The notes under the pieces: model-generated | The model's input: only the letters and a program-made list of their open reading frames with translations | What the model was told of the DNA's origin: nothing | The model's database searches: none | Shown: one piece after another, positions 15,256 through 23,762 of the stretch | How positions within the stretch are numbered: the first letter of the stretch is position 1 | Layout: each line of letters opens with the position of its first letter | Translations under genes and position numbers: made by a program | Source of the DNA: DAOUBA01 sp034432855 | Lineage (GTDB): Bacteria > Chloroflexota > Anaerolineae > B4-G1 | Assembly (NCBI GenBank): GCA_034432855.1 | Contig: DAOUBA010000083.1 | Span: forward strand, 1 to 38,230 | DNA: 38,230 nt | Reading direction: 5' to 3'

Positions 15256-16371
15256 TCAAATCTCGTTGGCGACGGGCAAACGGATGGTGAACGTGCTCCC
15301 CTCGTTGATCGTGCTTACTACAGTGATCTCGCCGCCGTGCAACTGGATCAGTTCTTTGGCGATGGCCAATCCCAGCCCCACACCGCGCTGTTCCAATTTC
15401 TCGCGGTTGATCTGGCGGAAGCGTTCAAAGAGATGGGGGATTTCGTTCGCAGGGATGCCGATTCCCCAGTCCTGTACGGCTATCTCGACCCAGCCGTTCG
15501 CGGGCCGGGCGCTCACCAGCACGCGCTTTCCCCTACCGTGCGAGAATTTGATGGCATTGTCCACCAGACGATCCAGGGCATCGGCGAACAGAGGTTCGCA
15601 CAATCGAACCGCGGGCAGGTCAGGCACCACGTCGGTCTCCAGTGTCAGGCTGTTAGCAGTGGCCTGTTCCTCGTGACGACTGACTGCGCGTTTCACAATG
15701 GCCCCCAGGTCTTTGCGTACCTGGACCAATGAGCGAAATTCCCTGCTGGTCTCGCCAGCGTCCAGGCGCACGATCAGCAGCAGGTCTTCCACCAGGGTGG
15801 TCAGCCGGTCGGCGCCGCGCTTGATCGCCAGCAGGAATTCCTCGAGGGCCTCGCGGGAAAGGGAGGGGATATCCTCCAGCGCCAGGGCGGTGTAGCCGTG
15901 GATGTAGGTGAGCGGGGTGCGCAACTCGTGGCCCAGGATGGTCACGATCTCTTGCTTGAGGTGGTCGAACTCTGCGGCTGCTGCCTCGCGGATGGCCCGG
16001 GCGCGTGCCAGCCTGGCTCGCACTGCTGCCAGCAACACCTGCGGCTCGAAAGGCTTGGTGATATAGTCCTCCACTCCCAGGATCTTGCCCCTCAGTATGT
16101 CTTCCTTTCCAGATTTGGCGGTCAGAAAGATGAAAGGAATCGCCACCCAATCCGATCGGGAACGCACGGCTTCGTAAAAAGCATACCCATCCATCAAGGG
16201 CATCATAATATCCGCGACGATCAGATCGGGACGGGTCTCTTCCATAACCTGCAGGGCCTCAAGGCCGTTGGTAGCGAACAGGACGACGTAATCGTTTGAC
16301 TCCAGGACTTCCTGAATGGCATCTAGGAGGGCTTTGTTGTCCTCGACAACCAGAATACGCTCTCCGCCCAT
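15256..16371 (-). CDS. Receiver-histidine kinase (REC-HisKA-HATPase)
   Basis: Hybrid two-component protein with the receiver first, 371 aa. The receiver (about 1-125) has ILVVEDN, DLIVADIMMPLMDGY (phospho-Asp) and TAKSG plus ITKPF. A short helix leads to HisKA (ILGHELRTPLTYIHGY, phospho-His) and a HATPase domain (DNAIKF, DWGIGIP, GVGLGLAIAKELIQLHGG). With no sensor domain of its own, it probably takes phosphate from an upstream kinase and passes or reads it out. The ATG at 16371 has GGAG within the end of the preceding gene and lies 5 bp after its stop. It is the last kinase gene of the FIST cluster. Confidence 0.92.
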   Translation of the reverse strand: MGGERILVVEDNKALLDAIQEVLESNDYVVLFATNGLEALQVMEETRPDLIVADIMMPLMDGYAFYEAVRSRSDWVAIPFIFLTAKSGKEDILRGKILGVEDYITKPFEPQVLLAAVRARLARARAIREAAAAEFDHLKQEIVTILGHELRTPLTYIHGYTALALEDIPSLSREALEEFLLAIKRGADRLTTLVEDLLLIVRLDAGETSREFRSLVQVRKDLGAIVKRAVSRHEEQATANSLTLETDVVPDLPAVRLCEPLFADALDRLVDNAIKFSHGRGKRVLVSARPANGWVEIAVQDWGIGIPANEIPHLFERFRQINREKLEQRGVGLGLAIAKELIQLHGGEITVVSTINEGSTFTIRLPVANEI

Positions 16372-16376
16372 GTGGC

Positions 16377-18839
16377 TCACTCCGCGAGGGGCAGCCAGAC
16401 GGTGAAGGTGCTCCCTACATCCACCTGGCTCTCTACCGTGATGCGCCCACCGTGCAACTCGACGATCTCCTTGGCGATCGCCAGCCCCAGGCCGGTGCCG
16501 GGGATCTGCATCGCGCACGGGCGCTCGCCGCGGAAGAACCGCTCGAAGACGTGCGGCAGTTCGTCCTCCGGGATGCCGATTCCCGTGTCTCTGACCGTGA
16601 CGATGGCCCAGTCATGACCAGCGGCCCGCTCCCGCCCCGTGGAGACCAACACATGGCCTCCCTCTGGCGTGTAGTGGATGGCGTTCGTGATCAGATTGAT
16701 CAACACCTGCACGATGCGGTCTGGATCGGCCAGCACCAGTGGGTGCGCATCTGCCGGGCGGCACTCCAACGTCAGGCCACGCTGTTCGGCCAGCGCCTGG
16801 AGGCCGGCAACGGCGATCTGCGTCAGTTGATTGAGCGAACTTGGACGGGGTTTCAACTCCAGCCGCCCGGTGTCGATGCGTGAAACCTCCAATATATCCT
16901 CGATCAGCCGCGCCTGCCGGTCCGCCTCTTGCGTCAGCGCATTCAGGTACTCCTGCCATTTTTCCGGCGGGGCTTTTTGCAGCAACGAGGCATACAGTTT
17001 GATCGTCGTAATCGGTGTGCGCAGTTCGTGGGAGACGTTGGAGACGAAGCGGGATTTCATGCGGTCGAGGGCCTTCATGTGGCTGACGTCGTGGATGGCG
17101 ATCACTGCGGCGGTTTGCTCTATTCCTTGTTCCGTGATCGGCGCGGCGCTCAACTGCAGGTCCAGCCCTGTCAGTTCCACCGTTCTCTTCGACCGCTCTA
17201 CAGCTCGCCGCGCCAGGTCGCGCACGGCTTCACGCAACCGCTCGGCGTCCTCCGGCGAGAGCGTGCGGGTCAACCATGTCTGGAAAACCGGGTTGGTCTG
17301 GATGATCTCGCCCTGGGCGTCGGCGACGACGATCCCGTCGGAGGCACTGCGCAGGATGGCCTCGAGACGGGCGTATTGGGCTTGCAGTTGGGCGGTGCGT
17401 TCCTGCACCCGGTGTTCCAACTGCTCGGCATAGTTGCGGATCTCGCGGTACAGCCAGGCGTTCTGGATGGCGATGGCGGCGTGGTCGGCGAAGGCCTGCA
17501 GCCGCTGGGCGTCGGCGGGAGCGAATTGGCCGGGGCGCACGCCGTTCACGTTCAGGAACCCCACCGTCAGACCGCCTACGCGGATGGGGGCAGCGACGTA
17601 GGAGCGCAGCCACTCCTGTCCTTCCAGCAGCACCCACTCGGGATCGGCGGCCGTGTCCCGGACGACGATCGCTTCTCCGGTCTGTGCCATTTTCTGCAGG
17701 TTGGCAAAGCGGTCAATAGGGAACCGGGTGGCGATCATCTGGTCTGTACCCCCCGGCCGGTCGTACCCGCGCCAGCGGGCGATGCGGGCCGTCGTGTCTT
17801 CTACCAACATCACGTTGAACGCATCTCCCGGCACGACGCGCGCCACCTGCTCCAGGATGTGATCCAACACCCGGTCGAGATCGAGCGTGCCGCTTATGCT
17901 GGCGGCGGCGGCTTGCAGCGCCTCGGCCACCGCGCGCTGCTGCTGCTCGGCCTGAAACAGGCGGGCGTTGCGCACGGCGATGGCAGCGTGAGCGGCAAAC
18001 AGGCTCAGCAACTCGACATCGGCTTGCGAGAAGGTGCGCGGCGGATCGGCAATAACGGTCAACACGCCCAGGAACTCTTGCCTGCAGCGGATGGGGACAC
18101 CGATGACGGCAGTGATTGCTATGCCTTCGTAGATGGCTGCTCGCCCTTCCCAATGCTGGTAATCGTCCACGATCAGCGGCCCGCCGGTCTCTAAGACTCT
18201 GCCAGAAAGGCCCTCGCCCCGTTGGAGGCAAGTGCCAACGGGGACTGTCTTAAAGCCGAGGGCCACTGCCCACTCCAGCACATCCCGCTCCGGACGGTAG
18301 AGGTAGAGGCCACCGGCGCTCCCACCGAGCAATTCCACTGCCCGCGTAACGATGGAGTGCAGTAACCTGTTCAGGTCCAACTCGGTGGTGAGTTCCAGGC
18401 TCACCTGGCGCAGCGCCTCCAGTTGGGCCGTGCGTTGGCGGATCTCTTCTTCCGCCCGCTTGCGCTCGACGGCGTAGCGTATGGCGCGCAATAACGACAG
18501 GCCATCGAAGTGTCCCTTGACCAGGTAATCCTGTGCCCCCTCGCGCACCGCTTTGAGGGCCAGCGCCTCGTCGTCGAGTCCACTCAAGACGATGAGCGGC
18601 ACACGCGGCGCCTGAGCCTGCGCTCGGAGAAACGTCTCGAACCCCTGGCTATCGGGCAGAGAGAGGTCCAGCAGGATCACGTCAATGTCTCCTGCCGCCA
18701 GGCACTCCAGCCCGCTCGAGAGCCGGTCGGCACACTCCAGGTCCAGGACGGCGCCTGCTACTTCGGTCAGCATCTCGCGCAGCAGCCGGACGTCTCCGGG
18801 GTTATCCTCGATGAGCAGGATTCTGGTCGAATCGTTCAT
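16377..18839 (-). CDS. Receiver-GAF-GAF-PAS histidine kinase
   Basis: Cytosolic hybrid sensor kinase, 820 aa. Domains: receiver (about 1-125; LLIEDNPGDVRLL, DVILLDLSLPDSQGF, VLSGLDD, YLVKGHFD), two GAF domains (about 150-300 and 315-475), a PAS region (about 495-595, AILRSASDGIVVADAQGEI), HisKA (FVSNVSHELRTPITTIKLY) and HATPase (NLITNAIHYTPEGG, DTGIGIPEDELPHVFERFF, GTGLGLAIAKEIVELHGG). The receiver has KGHFD where a KP is usual. The ATG at 18839 overlaps the stop of the preceding response regulator (TGATG); a GTG one codon earlier is possible. Confidence 0.92.
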   Translation of the reverse strand: MNDSTRILLIEDNPGDVRLLREMLTEVAGAVLDLECADRLSSGLECLAAGDIDVILLDLSLPDSQGFETFLRAQAQAPRVPLIVLSGLDDEALALKAVREGAQDYLVKGHFDGLSLLRAIRYAVERKRAEEEIRQRTAQLEALRQVSLELTTELDLNRLLHSIVTRAVELLGGSAGGLYLYRPERDVLEWAVALGFKTVPVGTCLQRGEGLSGRVLETGGPLIVDDYQHWEGRAAIYEGIAITAVIGVPIRCRQEFLGVLTVIADPPRTFSQADVELLSLFAAHAAIAVRNARLFQAEQQQRAVAEALQAAAASISGTLDLDRVLDHILEQVARVVPGDAFNVMLVEDTTARIARWRGYDRPGGTDQMIATRFPIDRFANLQKMAQTGEAIVVRDTAADPEWVLLEGQEWLRSYVAAPIRVGGLTVGFLNVNGVRPGQFAPADAQRLQAFADHAAIAIQNAWLYREIRNYAEQLEHRVQERTAQLQAQYARLEAILRSASDGIVVADAQGEIIQTNPVFQTWLTRTLSPEDAERLREAVRDLARRAVERSKRTVELTGLDLQLSAAPITEQGIEQTAAVIAIHDVSHMKALDRMKSRFVSNVSHELRTPITTIKLYASLLQKAPPEKWQEYLNALTQEADRQARLIEDILEVSRIDTGRLELKPRPSSLNQLTQIAVAGLQALAEQRGLTLECRPADAHPLVLADPDRIVQVLINLITNAIHYTPEGGHVLVSTGRERAAGHDWAIVTVRDTGIGIPEDELPHVFERFFRGERPCAMQIPGTGLGLAIAKEIVELHGGRITVESQVDVGSTFTVWLPLAE

Positions 18840-19276
18840 CACCCTGGGGGCAACCTCACGATGGTCAGCCAGAAGGTCTCGATGGACTGCACGACTTTAA
18901 TGAACTGGTCGAGGTCTACCGGCTTGGTAACGTAGCAGTTCGCCTGCAGGTCGTACGTCTTGAGAACATCCTCTTCCGCCTGTGAGGAGGTCAGAATGAC
19001 GACCGGGATGCGGCGCAGGTCGGCGTCGGCCTTGATCTCTGCGAGCACCTGGCGCCCGTCTATGCGCGGCACGTTCAGGTCGAGCAGAATGAGGTCGGGA
19101 CGAGGCGCCTGGGCGTAGCGGCCCTGGCGGCGCAGGAAGGCCAAGGCCTCCGCGCCATCCCGCACCACGTTCAGATTGTTGCGCACCTTGGTCTCTTTGA
19201 GCGCCTCGATAGTCAGCCGCACGTCGCCGGGGTTATCTTCCACCATCAGGATTTCGATGGGGGTACCTATGTTCAA
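18839..19276 (-). CDS. Stand-alone receiver, Rcp1-like response regulator
   Basis: Single-domain response regulator, 145 aa, with no output domain. ILMVEDNPGDVRLTIEALKE holds the acidic pocket, DLILLDLNVPRIDG the phospho-Asp, VILTSSQAEED the Thr/Ser and YVTKPVDLDQF the Lys-Pro. This layout with the long loop before the phospho-site is that of Rcp1-type partners of phytochrome-like kinases that carry SHDLQEPLR, which is precisely the kinase upstream. Start is a TTG at 19276 with GAGGAGG upstream, overlapping the kinase stop by four bases. Its job is probably phosphotransfer to or from the neighbouring hybrid kinases. Confidence 0.92.
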   Translation of the reverse strand: MNIGTPIEILMVEDNPGDVRLTIEALKETKVRNNLNVVRDGAEALAFLRRQGRYAQAPRPDLILLDLNVPRIDGRQVLAEIKADADLRRIPVVILTSSQAEEDVLKTYDLQANCYVTKPVDLDQFIKVVQSIETFWLTIVRLPPG

Positions 19277-22200
19277 GACGTGCCTCCTCTATCGGGGATG
19301 GTGAAGTAGAACGTCGAGCCCTGGCCAGGTAGTGATTCCACCCAGATGCGTCCGCCGTGGCGCTCGACGATCTTTTTACAGACGGCCAGTCCGATGCCGG
19401 CGCCGGGGTACTCGTCCTGCGTGTGCAACCGCTGAAAGATCATAAAGATGCGCTCAAAGTGCTGCGGGTCTATCCCGATGCCGTTGTCGCGTACCGAAAA
19501 TATCCACTCCCCCTTGCCGCGCTGCGCTCCGACGTGAACCTGTGGCGTGCGCTTGCCGCGAAACTTGACCGCGTTGCCGATCAGGTTCTGAAAGACCTGG
19601 GTCAACTGCACGTCGTCGGCCATCACGGTGGGCAGCGGGTCGTGTGTCACCACAGCGTTGCTCTCCTCGATGGCGACCTTGAGGTTGGTGAGAGCGCGTT
19701 CCAGGATGACGGCGCAGTCGGTCGGCGCGAACGGTTTGCCGCGCGTGCCCACGCGCGAGTAGGAGAGCAGGGCATTGATCAGCCCTTGCATGCGGGTCAC
19801 GCCGTCCACGGCATAGGCGATGAACTCCCGGGCGTCGGTGTCGAATTGTTCCTTGTAGCGCCGTTCGAGGAGTTGCAGATAACTGGTGACCATGCGCAGG
19901 GGCTCTTGCAGGTCGTGCGAGGCGATATAGGCAAAGTGCTGCAGGTCGGCGTTGGAGCGGGCGAGTTCCTGCGCCTTTTGCGCCAACGCCTCTTCGGCCC
20001 GTTTCCGTGTGCACAGGTGGCCCAGCGTGATGCCGTACAGTTTCAGGATTTCCAACTGGTGCTCATCTACAGGCAGACTACGGAGCAGGTTGTCGGCGCT
20101 GATGTAGCCGATGACTTTCTCGGCATCCCGTATCGCGGCAATGGCCAGCCACCCTCGGCCAACGATTGTGCCTGCACCGTCGCGTAGAGGCTCATCGGGT
20201 TCAAAGACGAGCGACGCCCGACTGGTGAGAATTGTCATGCTCGCTTCCTGAATTGCAACAGGCAGCCGGCTTCCACGTTCATCTCGTAATTGCCCCTTCT
20301 CGTCTGTACCGAATGAGCCGACCAAGAACTGACGATCCTGGTCAAGGAACCAAATCCCCAGCCGGTCGAAGCCCAGCCGGCTGCGCCCCAACTCTACCGC
20401 CTGGCGGCACAGGTCGTCGAAGGTGGGCGCCTTGGAAAGTTCTATGCTCACCTCGTGGAGTGCGCCCAGCCGTTCGCGGAGGCTGTGCTCGGATTCTCCG
20501 ACTTTCCGCACTCTCTCGTACAGCCGCGCGTTCTCGATGGCGACGGCGATCTGGTCGGCCAGCGTCTCGAGCACCCGCACGTCGTTCTCGCTGAAGGCGT
20601 TGCGTTGGTCGCTCTGCACGTCGAGCACGCCGACGATCTCCTGGCCCACGCGGATGGGCACGCTCAGTTCGGATTTCGTCGGGATGATGTCGGGGTAGAG
20701 GTTGACGTAGCGCGGCTCGGCGTCCACGTCGTTGGCCAGCAACGTCTTGCCTTGCGCTCCGACCCAGCCGACCATACCCTGGCCCAACTCCAGCCAGTGC
20801 TCGAGGGGAAAGAGGTGGACGAATTTGCCGGCCCGCGCCCGCATTACCAGTCTGCCTTTCTCGTGGTCTACGGTGAATAGGCCCACGTGGTGATAGCCAA
20901 AGTTTTCCTGTACCAGGCGGGCGGCCCTTTCCAGGACGGTGTTCAGGTCGGTCAGGGCAGCGATCTGTCTACCGATGTCGTTGAGCAGCGCCAATTGGGC
21001 AGCACGACGGGCCAATCTCTCCTCGGCGCGCTTGCGCTCGGTGATATCGCGGAATATCCCCTGAAGTACTCTTCGGCCGCCAATCTCAAAGAGACTGGCT
21101 TTGATCGCTACGTCTCTGATTTCTCCTTCCCTGGTTACAATCTGCGTTTCCAAAACCTGCCCCGCTTTTTCTTGGAGGTGTTCTCTAAACGTCCGGCTAA
21201 ATTCCCCTTCGATTGTTTCTGGAGGATGGAGAACCCGCTGGTGTTCACCGACAAGTTCTGACTTCTCTCTGCCGACCAACTCGCAGGCAGCACGGTTACA
21301 GTCAACCAATATACCCGTCTCAGCATCGGCGACGAAGATGGCGTCCAGTGCCTCCTCGAACTGCTTTCTGAACCTTTCCTCGGATTCTCTCAGAGCTTGT
21401 TCTGTCCGCTTGCGCTCGGTGATGTCTTCTCCGGAACTCAGGGTGCCCGTGATGCGGCCGGCCTCGTCGGTCAATAAGGTGTTGTGCCACGAGATGAGCC
21501 GCTCCTCGCCACTTCGGGTCAGGACGGGGTTCTCAAAATGCTCGACCAGCTCGATCTCACCGGCCATCAATTGCTTAAAAATGGTTCTCACTTCATCCCG
21601 AATTCGCGCCGGCAGGCAGATTGTGAACCAGTCTTTGCCGACGAGTTCGTCTTCCTCGTACCCCAGCACCTCGCACGCCTTGCGGTTCACGAGGGTGATC
21701 TTGCCTTCGGCGTCCAATGCGACGATGATGACGTTGGCAACGCGCAAGTATTGTTGGGCCTTACCGCGCTCTCGTTGGAGTGCTTTCTCTGCCCGTTTGC
21801 GTTCCGCGATCTCTTGCTCGAGTACCCGCTGGCGTTGCTCTGCTTCGGCAAACAGTTGGAGCATCTCCAGGGCGGCCCTTGTCCTGTCGGCCAACACCTT
21901 GAACAGTGCCACCTCGGTACGGGTGAAGGGGCTGTCGGTCAGCCGGAAAGTGCACAGTACGCCTGCGACTGCGTCTCTCGCCCGGATGGGCAGGCACAGT
22001 CCCCAGTGAGCCGGGTAGTTGGCGGGTAAGACGCCCAGCGCCTGCACGGCATCTCTCCCGTCCAGGAGCACCGGCTGGCCTTCGGTCAGCATCTGCGTGA
22101 TCACCCGGTTCTCCGTTGATACGCCCCGAATCTCCTCTACCGGCATGCCCTCTGCGGCCCATAACTCCAGAGGGCGGTCGTCGCCCACCCGGCTGTAGAG

Positions 22201-22359
22201 CACGGCCACGGGCGTACCAAGCAGGCGCGTGGCCTTGTCTAACAGCAACCGTCCCAGTTCCTCGAAGGAAATCTGGCTGGTAGGAGTGGAGGAGATCTCG
22301 TACAGCACCGAAAGTTCGGTCAGATAATCCTTACCCACCGCCTCAGTCTCGGGCATCAT
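19273..22359 (-). CDS. GAF-PAS-PAS-GAF-GAF sensor histidine kinase
   Basis: Large soluble sensor kinase, 1028 aa. From the N-terminus: GAF (about 1-175), PAS (about 205-320, ITLVNRKACEVLGYEEDELVG split here as NRKACEVLGYEED), PAS (about 325-445, IFVADAETGILVDCN), GAF (about 455-615), GAF (about 635-790), HisKA (about 810-880, FAYIASHDLQEPLRMVTSY) and HATPase (NLIGNAVKFRG, DNGIGIDPQHFERIF, GAGIGLAVCKKIVERHGG). The SHDLQEPLR H-box is the phytochrome-kinase type. There are no membrane segments, and none of the GAF domains shows an obvious bilin cysteine, so it is not necessarily a photoreceptor. ATG at 22359 overlaps the FIST stop (ATGA) and has AGGAG upstream. Confidence 0.92.
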   Translation of the reverse strand: MMPETEAVGKDYLTELSVLYEISSTPTSQISFEELGRLLLDKATRLLGTPVAVLYSRVGDDRPLELWAAEGMPVEEIRGVSTENRVITQMLTEGQPVLLDGRDAVQALGVLPANYPAHWGLCLPIRARDAVAGVLCTFRLTDSPFTRTEVALFKVLADRTRAALEMLQLFAEAEQRQRVLEQEIAERKRAEKALQRERGKAQQYLRVANVIIVALDAEGKITLVNRKACEVLGYEEDELVGKDWFTICLPARIRDEVRTIFKQLMAGEIELVEHFENPVLTRSGEERLISWHNTLLTDEAGRITGTLSSGEDITERKRTEQALRESEERFRKQFEEALDAIFVADAETGILVDCNRAACELVGREKSELVGEHQRVLHPPETIEGEFSRTFREHLQEKAGQVLETQIVTREGEIRDVAIKASLFEIGGRRVLQGIFRDITERKRAEERLARRAAQLALLNDIGRQIAALTDLNTVLERAARLVQENFGYHHVGLFTVDHEKGRLVMRARAGKFVHLFPLEHWLELGQGMVGWVGAQGKTLLANDVDAEPRYVNLYPDIIPTKSELSVPIRVGQEIVGVLDVQSDQRNAFSENDVRVLETLADQIAVAIENARLYERVRKVGESEHSLRERLGALHEVSIELSKAPTFDDLCRQAVELGRSRLGFDRLGIWFLDQDRQFLVGSFGTDEKGQLRDERGSRLPVAIQEASMTILTSRASLVFEPDEPLRDGAGTIVGRGWLAIAAIRDAEKVIGYISADNLLRSLPVDEHQLEILKLYGITLGHLCTRKRAEEALAQKAQELARSNADLQHFAYIASHDLQEPLRMVTSYLQLLERRYKEQFDTDAREFIAYAVDGVTRMQGLINALLSYSRVGTRGKPFAPTDCAVILERALTNLKVAIEESNAVVTHDPLPTVMADDVQLTQVFQNLIGNAVKFRGKRTPQVHVGAQRGKGEWIFSVRDNGIGIDPQHFERIFMIFQRLHTQDEYPGAGIGLAVCKKIVERHGGRIWVESLPGQGSTFYFTIPDRGGTS

Positions 22360-23534
22360 GCTTCTCCTATCACCCCCACAACTAAGGTCTTGTTGTGCAG
22401 GTTGGTGGGGCTGTTCACCTGGGCGGCGATCTCGCCGAAACTGAAGAGGCCAATCATGGGCGTTTCGGTGCCGATCACCCTCCGAATGATGGCTACCTCT
22501 TCCTGCGCCGCTGGTCCCAGGTAATTCAGACGAGTCACACAGCTGAAGACCAGGGCTAAGAGTGGCTGTTTCCCCTCCAGCGCATGCATTGCATCCACGG
22601 CGGCCTCCCTGGCTGCTTCCAGTATAGTCTCTCGATTCCCGACCATGATTCGCGCTACCACGTATTCAGGAACCGTGCTGGCAAACACGAGCGAGCCATC
22701 CGGCTGAGCGCCTATAGGGTCGCGCACGAGGTACTCGCGCCCAACTTGAGGAAATCCCAACGGATGCTCCGCCGCAAATGCGCCAAAGTTTTCCAATGTC
22801 AGGTCAGGACGGTTGGGGAATTGCTCGACATAGGCTCGGAAAGCGGAGTGCCCCTCTAGCTCATAGAGGATGTTTCCCCTTGCCCGCGTGACAACCAGGG
22901 GACGGCCCAACGGCCTGTACCCGTGCCTGATCCCTACTCCTATAGGCCCTGGTGTCAGGAACAGCGCCGCGGCGACTGCATCCCCATATGCCCTGTCGTT
23001 CAAGCGTATCGGGGATTCGATCCGTCCTGAGGGATCCAGCACTCCCCCGCCCACCAGCCGACATAGAGGGGCCGCCTCGTTCCCCATTGCCGTCAACGCC
23101 GGGCTACAGGCATCACCGTCGTGGATGTTGGCCAACACCAAGAGAAGCCCATTGGAGGATTGATGTGCTTCTGACCTTTGTGCCATCAGCCGTTGCACCA
23201 GCATTCTGCTATTCTTGACCGGGTTCTGGCCGCTCAGAGTGACGTCGGCTGCGGTTTGTATCTCATCCGACCTGAGGGCTGCGATGGCCACCCCGCTGTG
23301 CAGAATGCCTTGAGAGAGGATGACCCCTGTGCTAAAGCCGCCGAACAATGGCGTTCGTTTCGCTACAGAGCGTATCCCGGTCAGTTGTTCCGGTTCCTGG
23401 TCGGTTGTGCTGAAGAAGAACAGGATGTCCGGCTTTTGGCCGGCCAGAGGTGCTATAGCCTGCTCTATGGCCTCTCTTCCGGCCTTTGCGGAATCGGTGA
23501 GTTGGCTAAAGCCCACGCCAATTTGAGTTGCCAT
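22356..23534 (-). CDS. FIST-domain sensor protein
   Basis: FIST (F-box and intracellular signal transduction) protein, 392 aa, no membrane segments. FIST_N occupies about 25-220 (PDILFFFSTTD, LFGGFSTGVI, LVGGGVLDPSG) and FIST_C about 225-385 (YVEQFPNRPDL, IRDPIGAQ-like LVRDPIGAQPDG, FSCVTR and IGLFSFGEIA). The Gly-rich FGGFSTG and the late SFGEIA are hallmarks of the family. FIST domains are thought to bind small ligands such as amino acids and are often next to signalling genes, as here. It is the first gene of the kinase cluster; the ATG at 23534 has AAGGAGG upstream, with a promoter-like sequence about 100 bp before. Confidence 0.9.
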   Translation of the reverse strand: MATQIGVGFSQLTDSAKAGREAIEQAIAPLAGQKPDILFFFSTTDQEPEQLTGIRSVAKRTPLFGGFSTGVILSQGILHSGVAIAALRSDEIQTAADVTLSGQNPVKNSRMLVQRLMAQRSEAHQSSNGLLLVLANIHDGDACSPALTAMGNEAAPLCRLVGGGVLDPSGRIESPIRLNDRAYGDAVAAALFLTPGPIGVGIRHGYRPLGRPLVVTRARGNILYELEGHSAFRAYVEQFPNRPDLTLENFGAFAAEHPLGFPQVGREYLVRDPIGAQPDGSLVFASTVPEYVVARIMVGNRETILEAAREAAVDAMHALEGKQPLLALVFSCVTRLNYLGPAAQEEVAIIRRVIGTETPMIGLFSFGEIAAQVNSPTNLHNKTLVVGVIGEA

Positions 23535-23636
23535 AAATCTTGCCTCCTTTCAGCCGTCCGGCGGCGCTTAACAGGGGTGCCTGGTCCTCCCGCACGCATA
23601 TGCGGAGAGGCTGGGAATACCATCGTTCTATAAGAT

Positions 23637-23665
23637 AGTGTAACATCTACTGCCCCACAATGCAA
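23637..23665 (-). promoter_or_regulatory. Possible promoter for the FIST-kinase cluster
   Basis: On the minus strand TTGCAT (23665-23660) and TACACT (23642-23637) are 17 bp apart, each matching four of six consensus bases. Transcription would start about 95 bases before the FIST ATG. A second candidate, TTGTGG-17-TATCTT, overlaps it, so this is a tentative call. The gap 23535-23762 has no gene. Confidence 0.35.
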
Positions 23666-23714
23666 GTCCTGTTCCTGCAAGCCTCAAGCCGCGTTATCCT
23701 GTCCTGATGAATGG

Positions 23715-23745
23715 GACAAGGGGACTCTCCTCCTGTCCCCTTGTC
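23715..23745 (-). terminator. Hairpin after the flavodiiron gene
   Basis: A perfect 11-bp inverted repeat (GACAAGGGGAC with GTCCCCTTGTC) with a nine-base loop lies 17 bp after the flavodiiron stop. It probably marks the end of the oxidative-stress transcript. No strong U-tract follows on the minus strand, so it may act with Rho or protect the 3' end. Confidence 0.5.
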
Positions 23746-23762
23746 TCTGCGTTGCCGTCTTT

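Noticed and set aside
20232..22029. Plus-strand frames inside the 1028-residue kinase gene
   Set aside because: Antisense shadows; the minus-strand GAF/PAS/HisKA domains are continuous.
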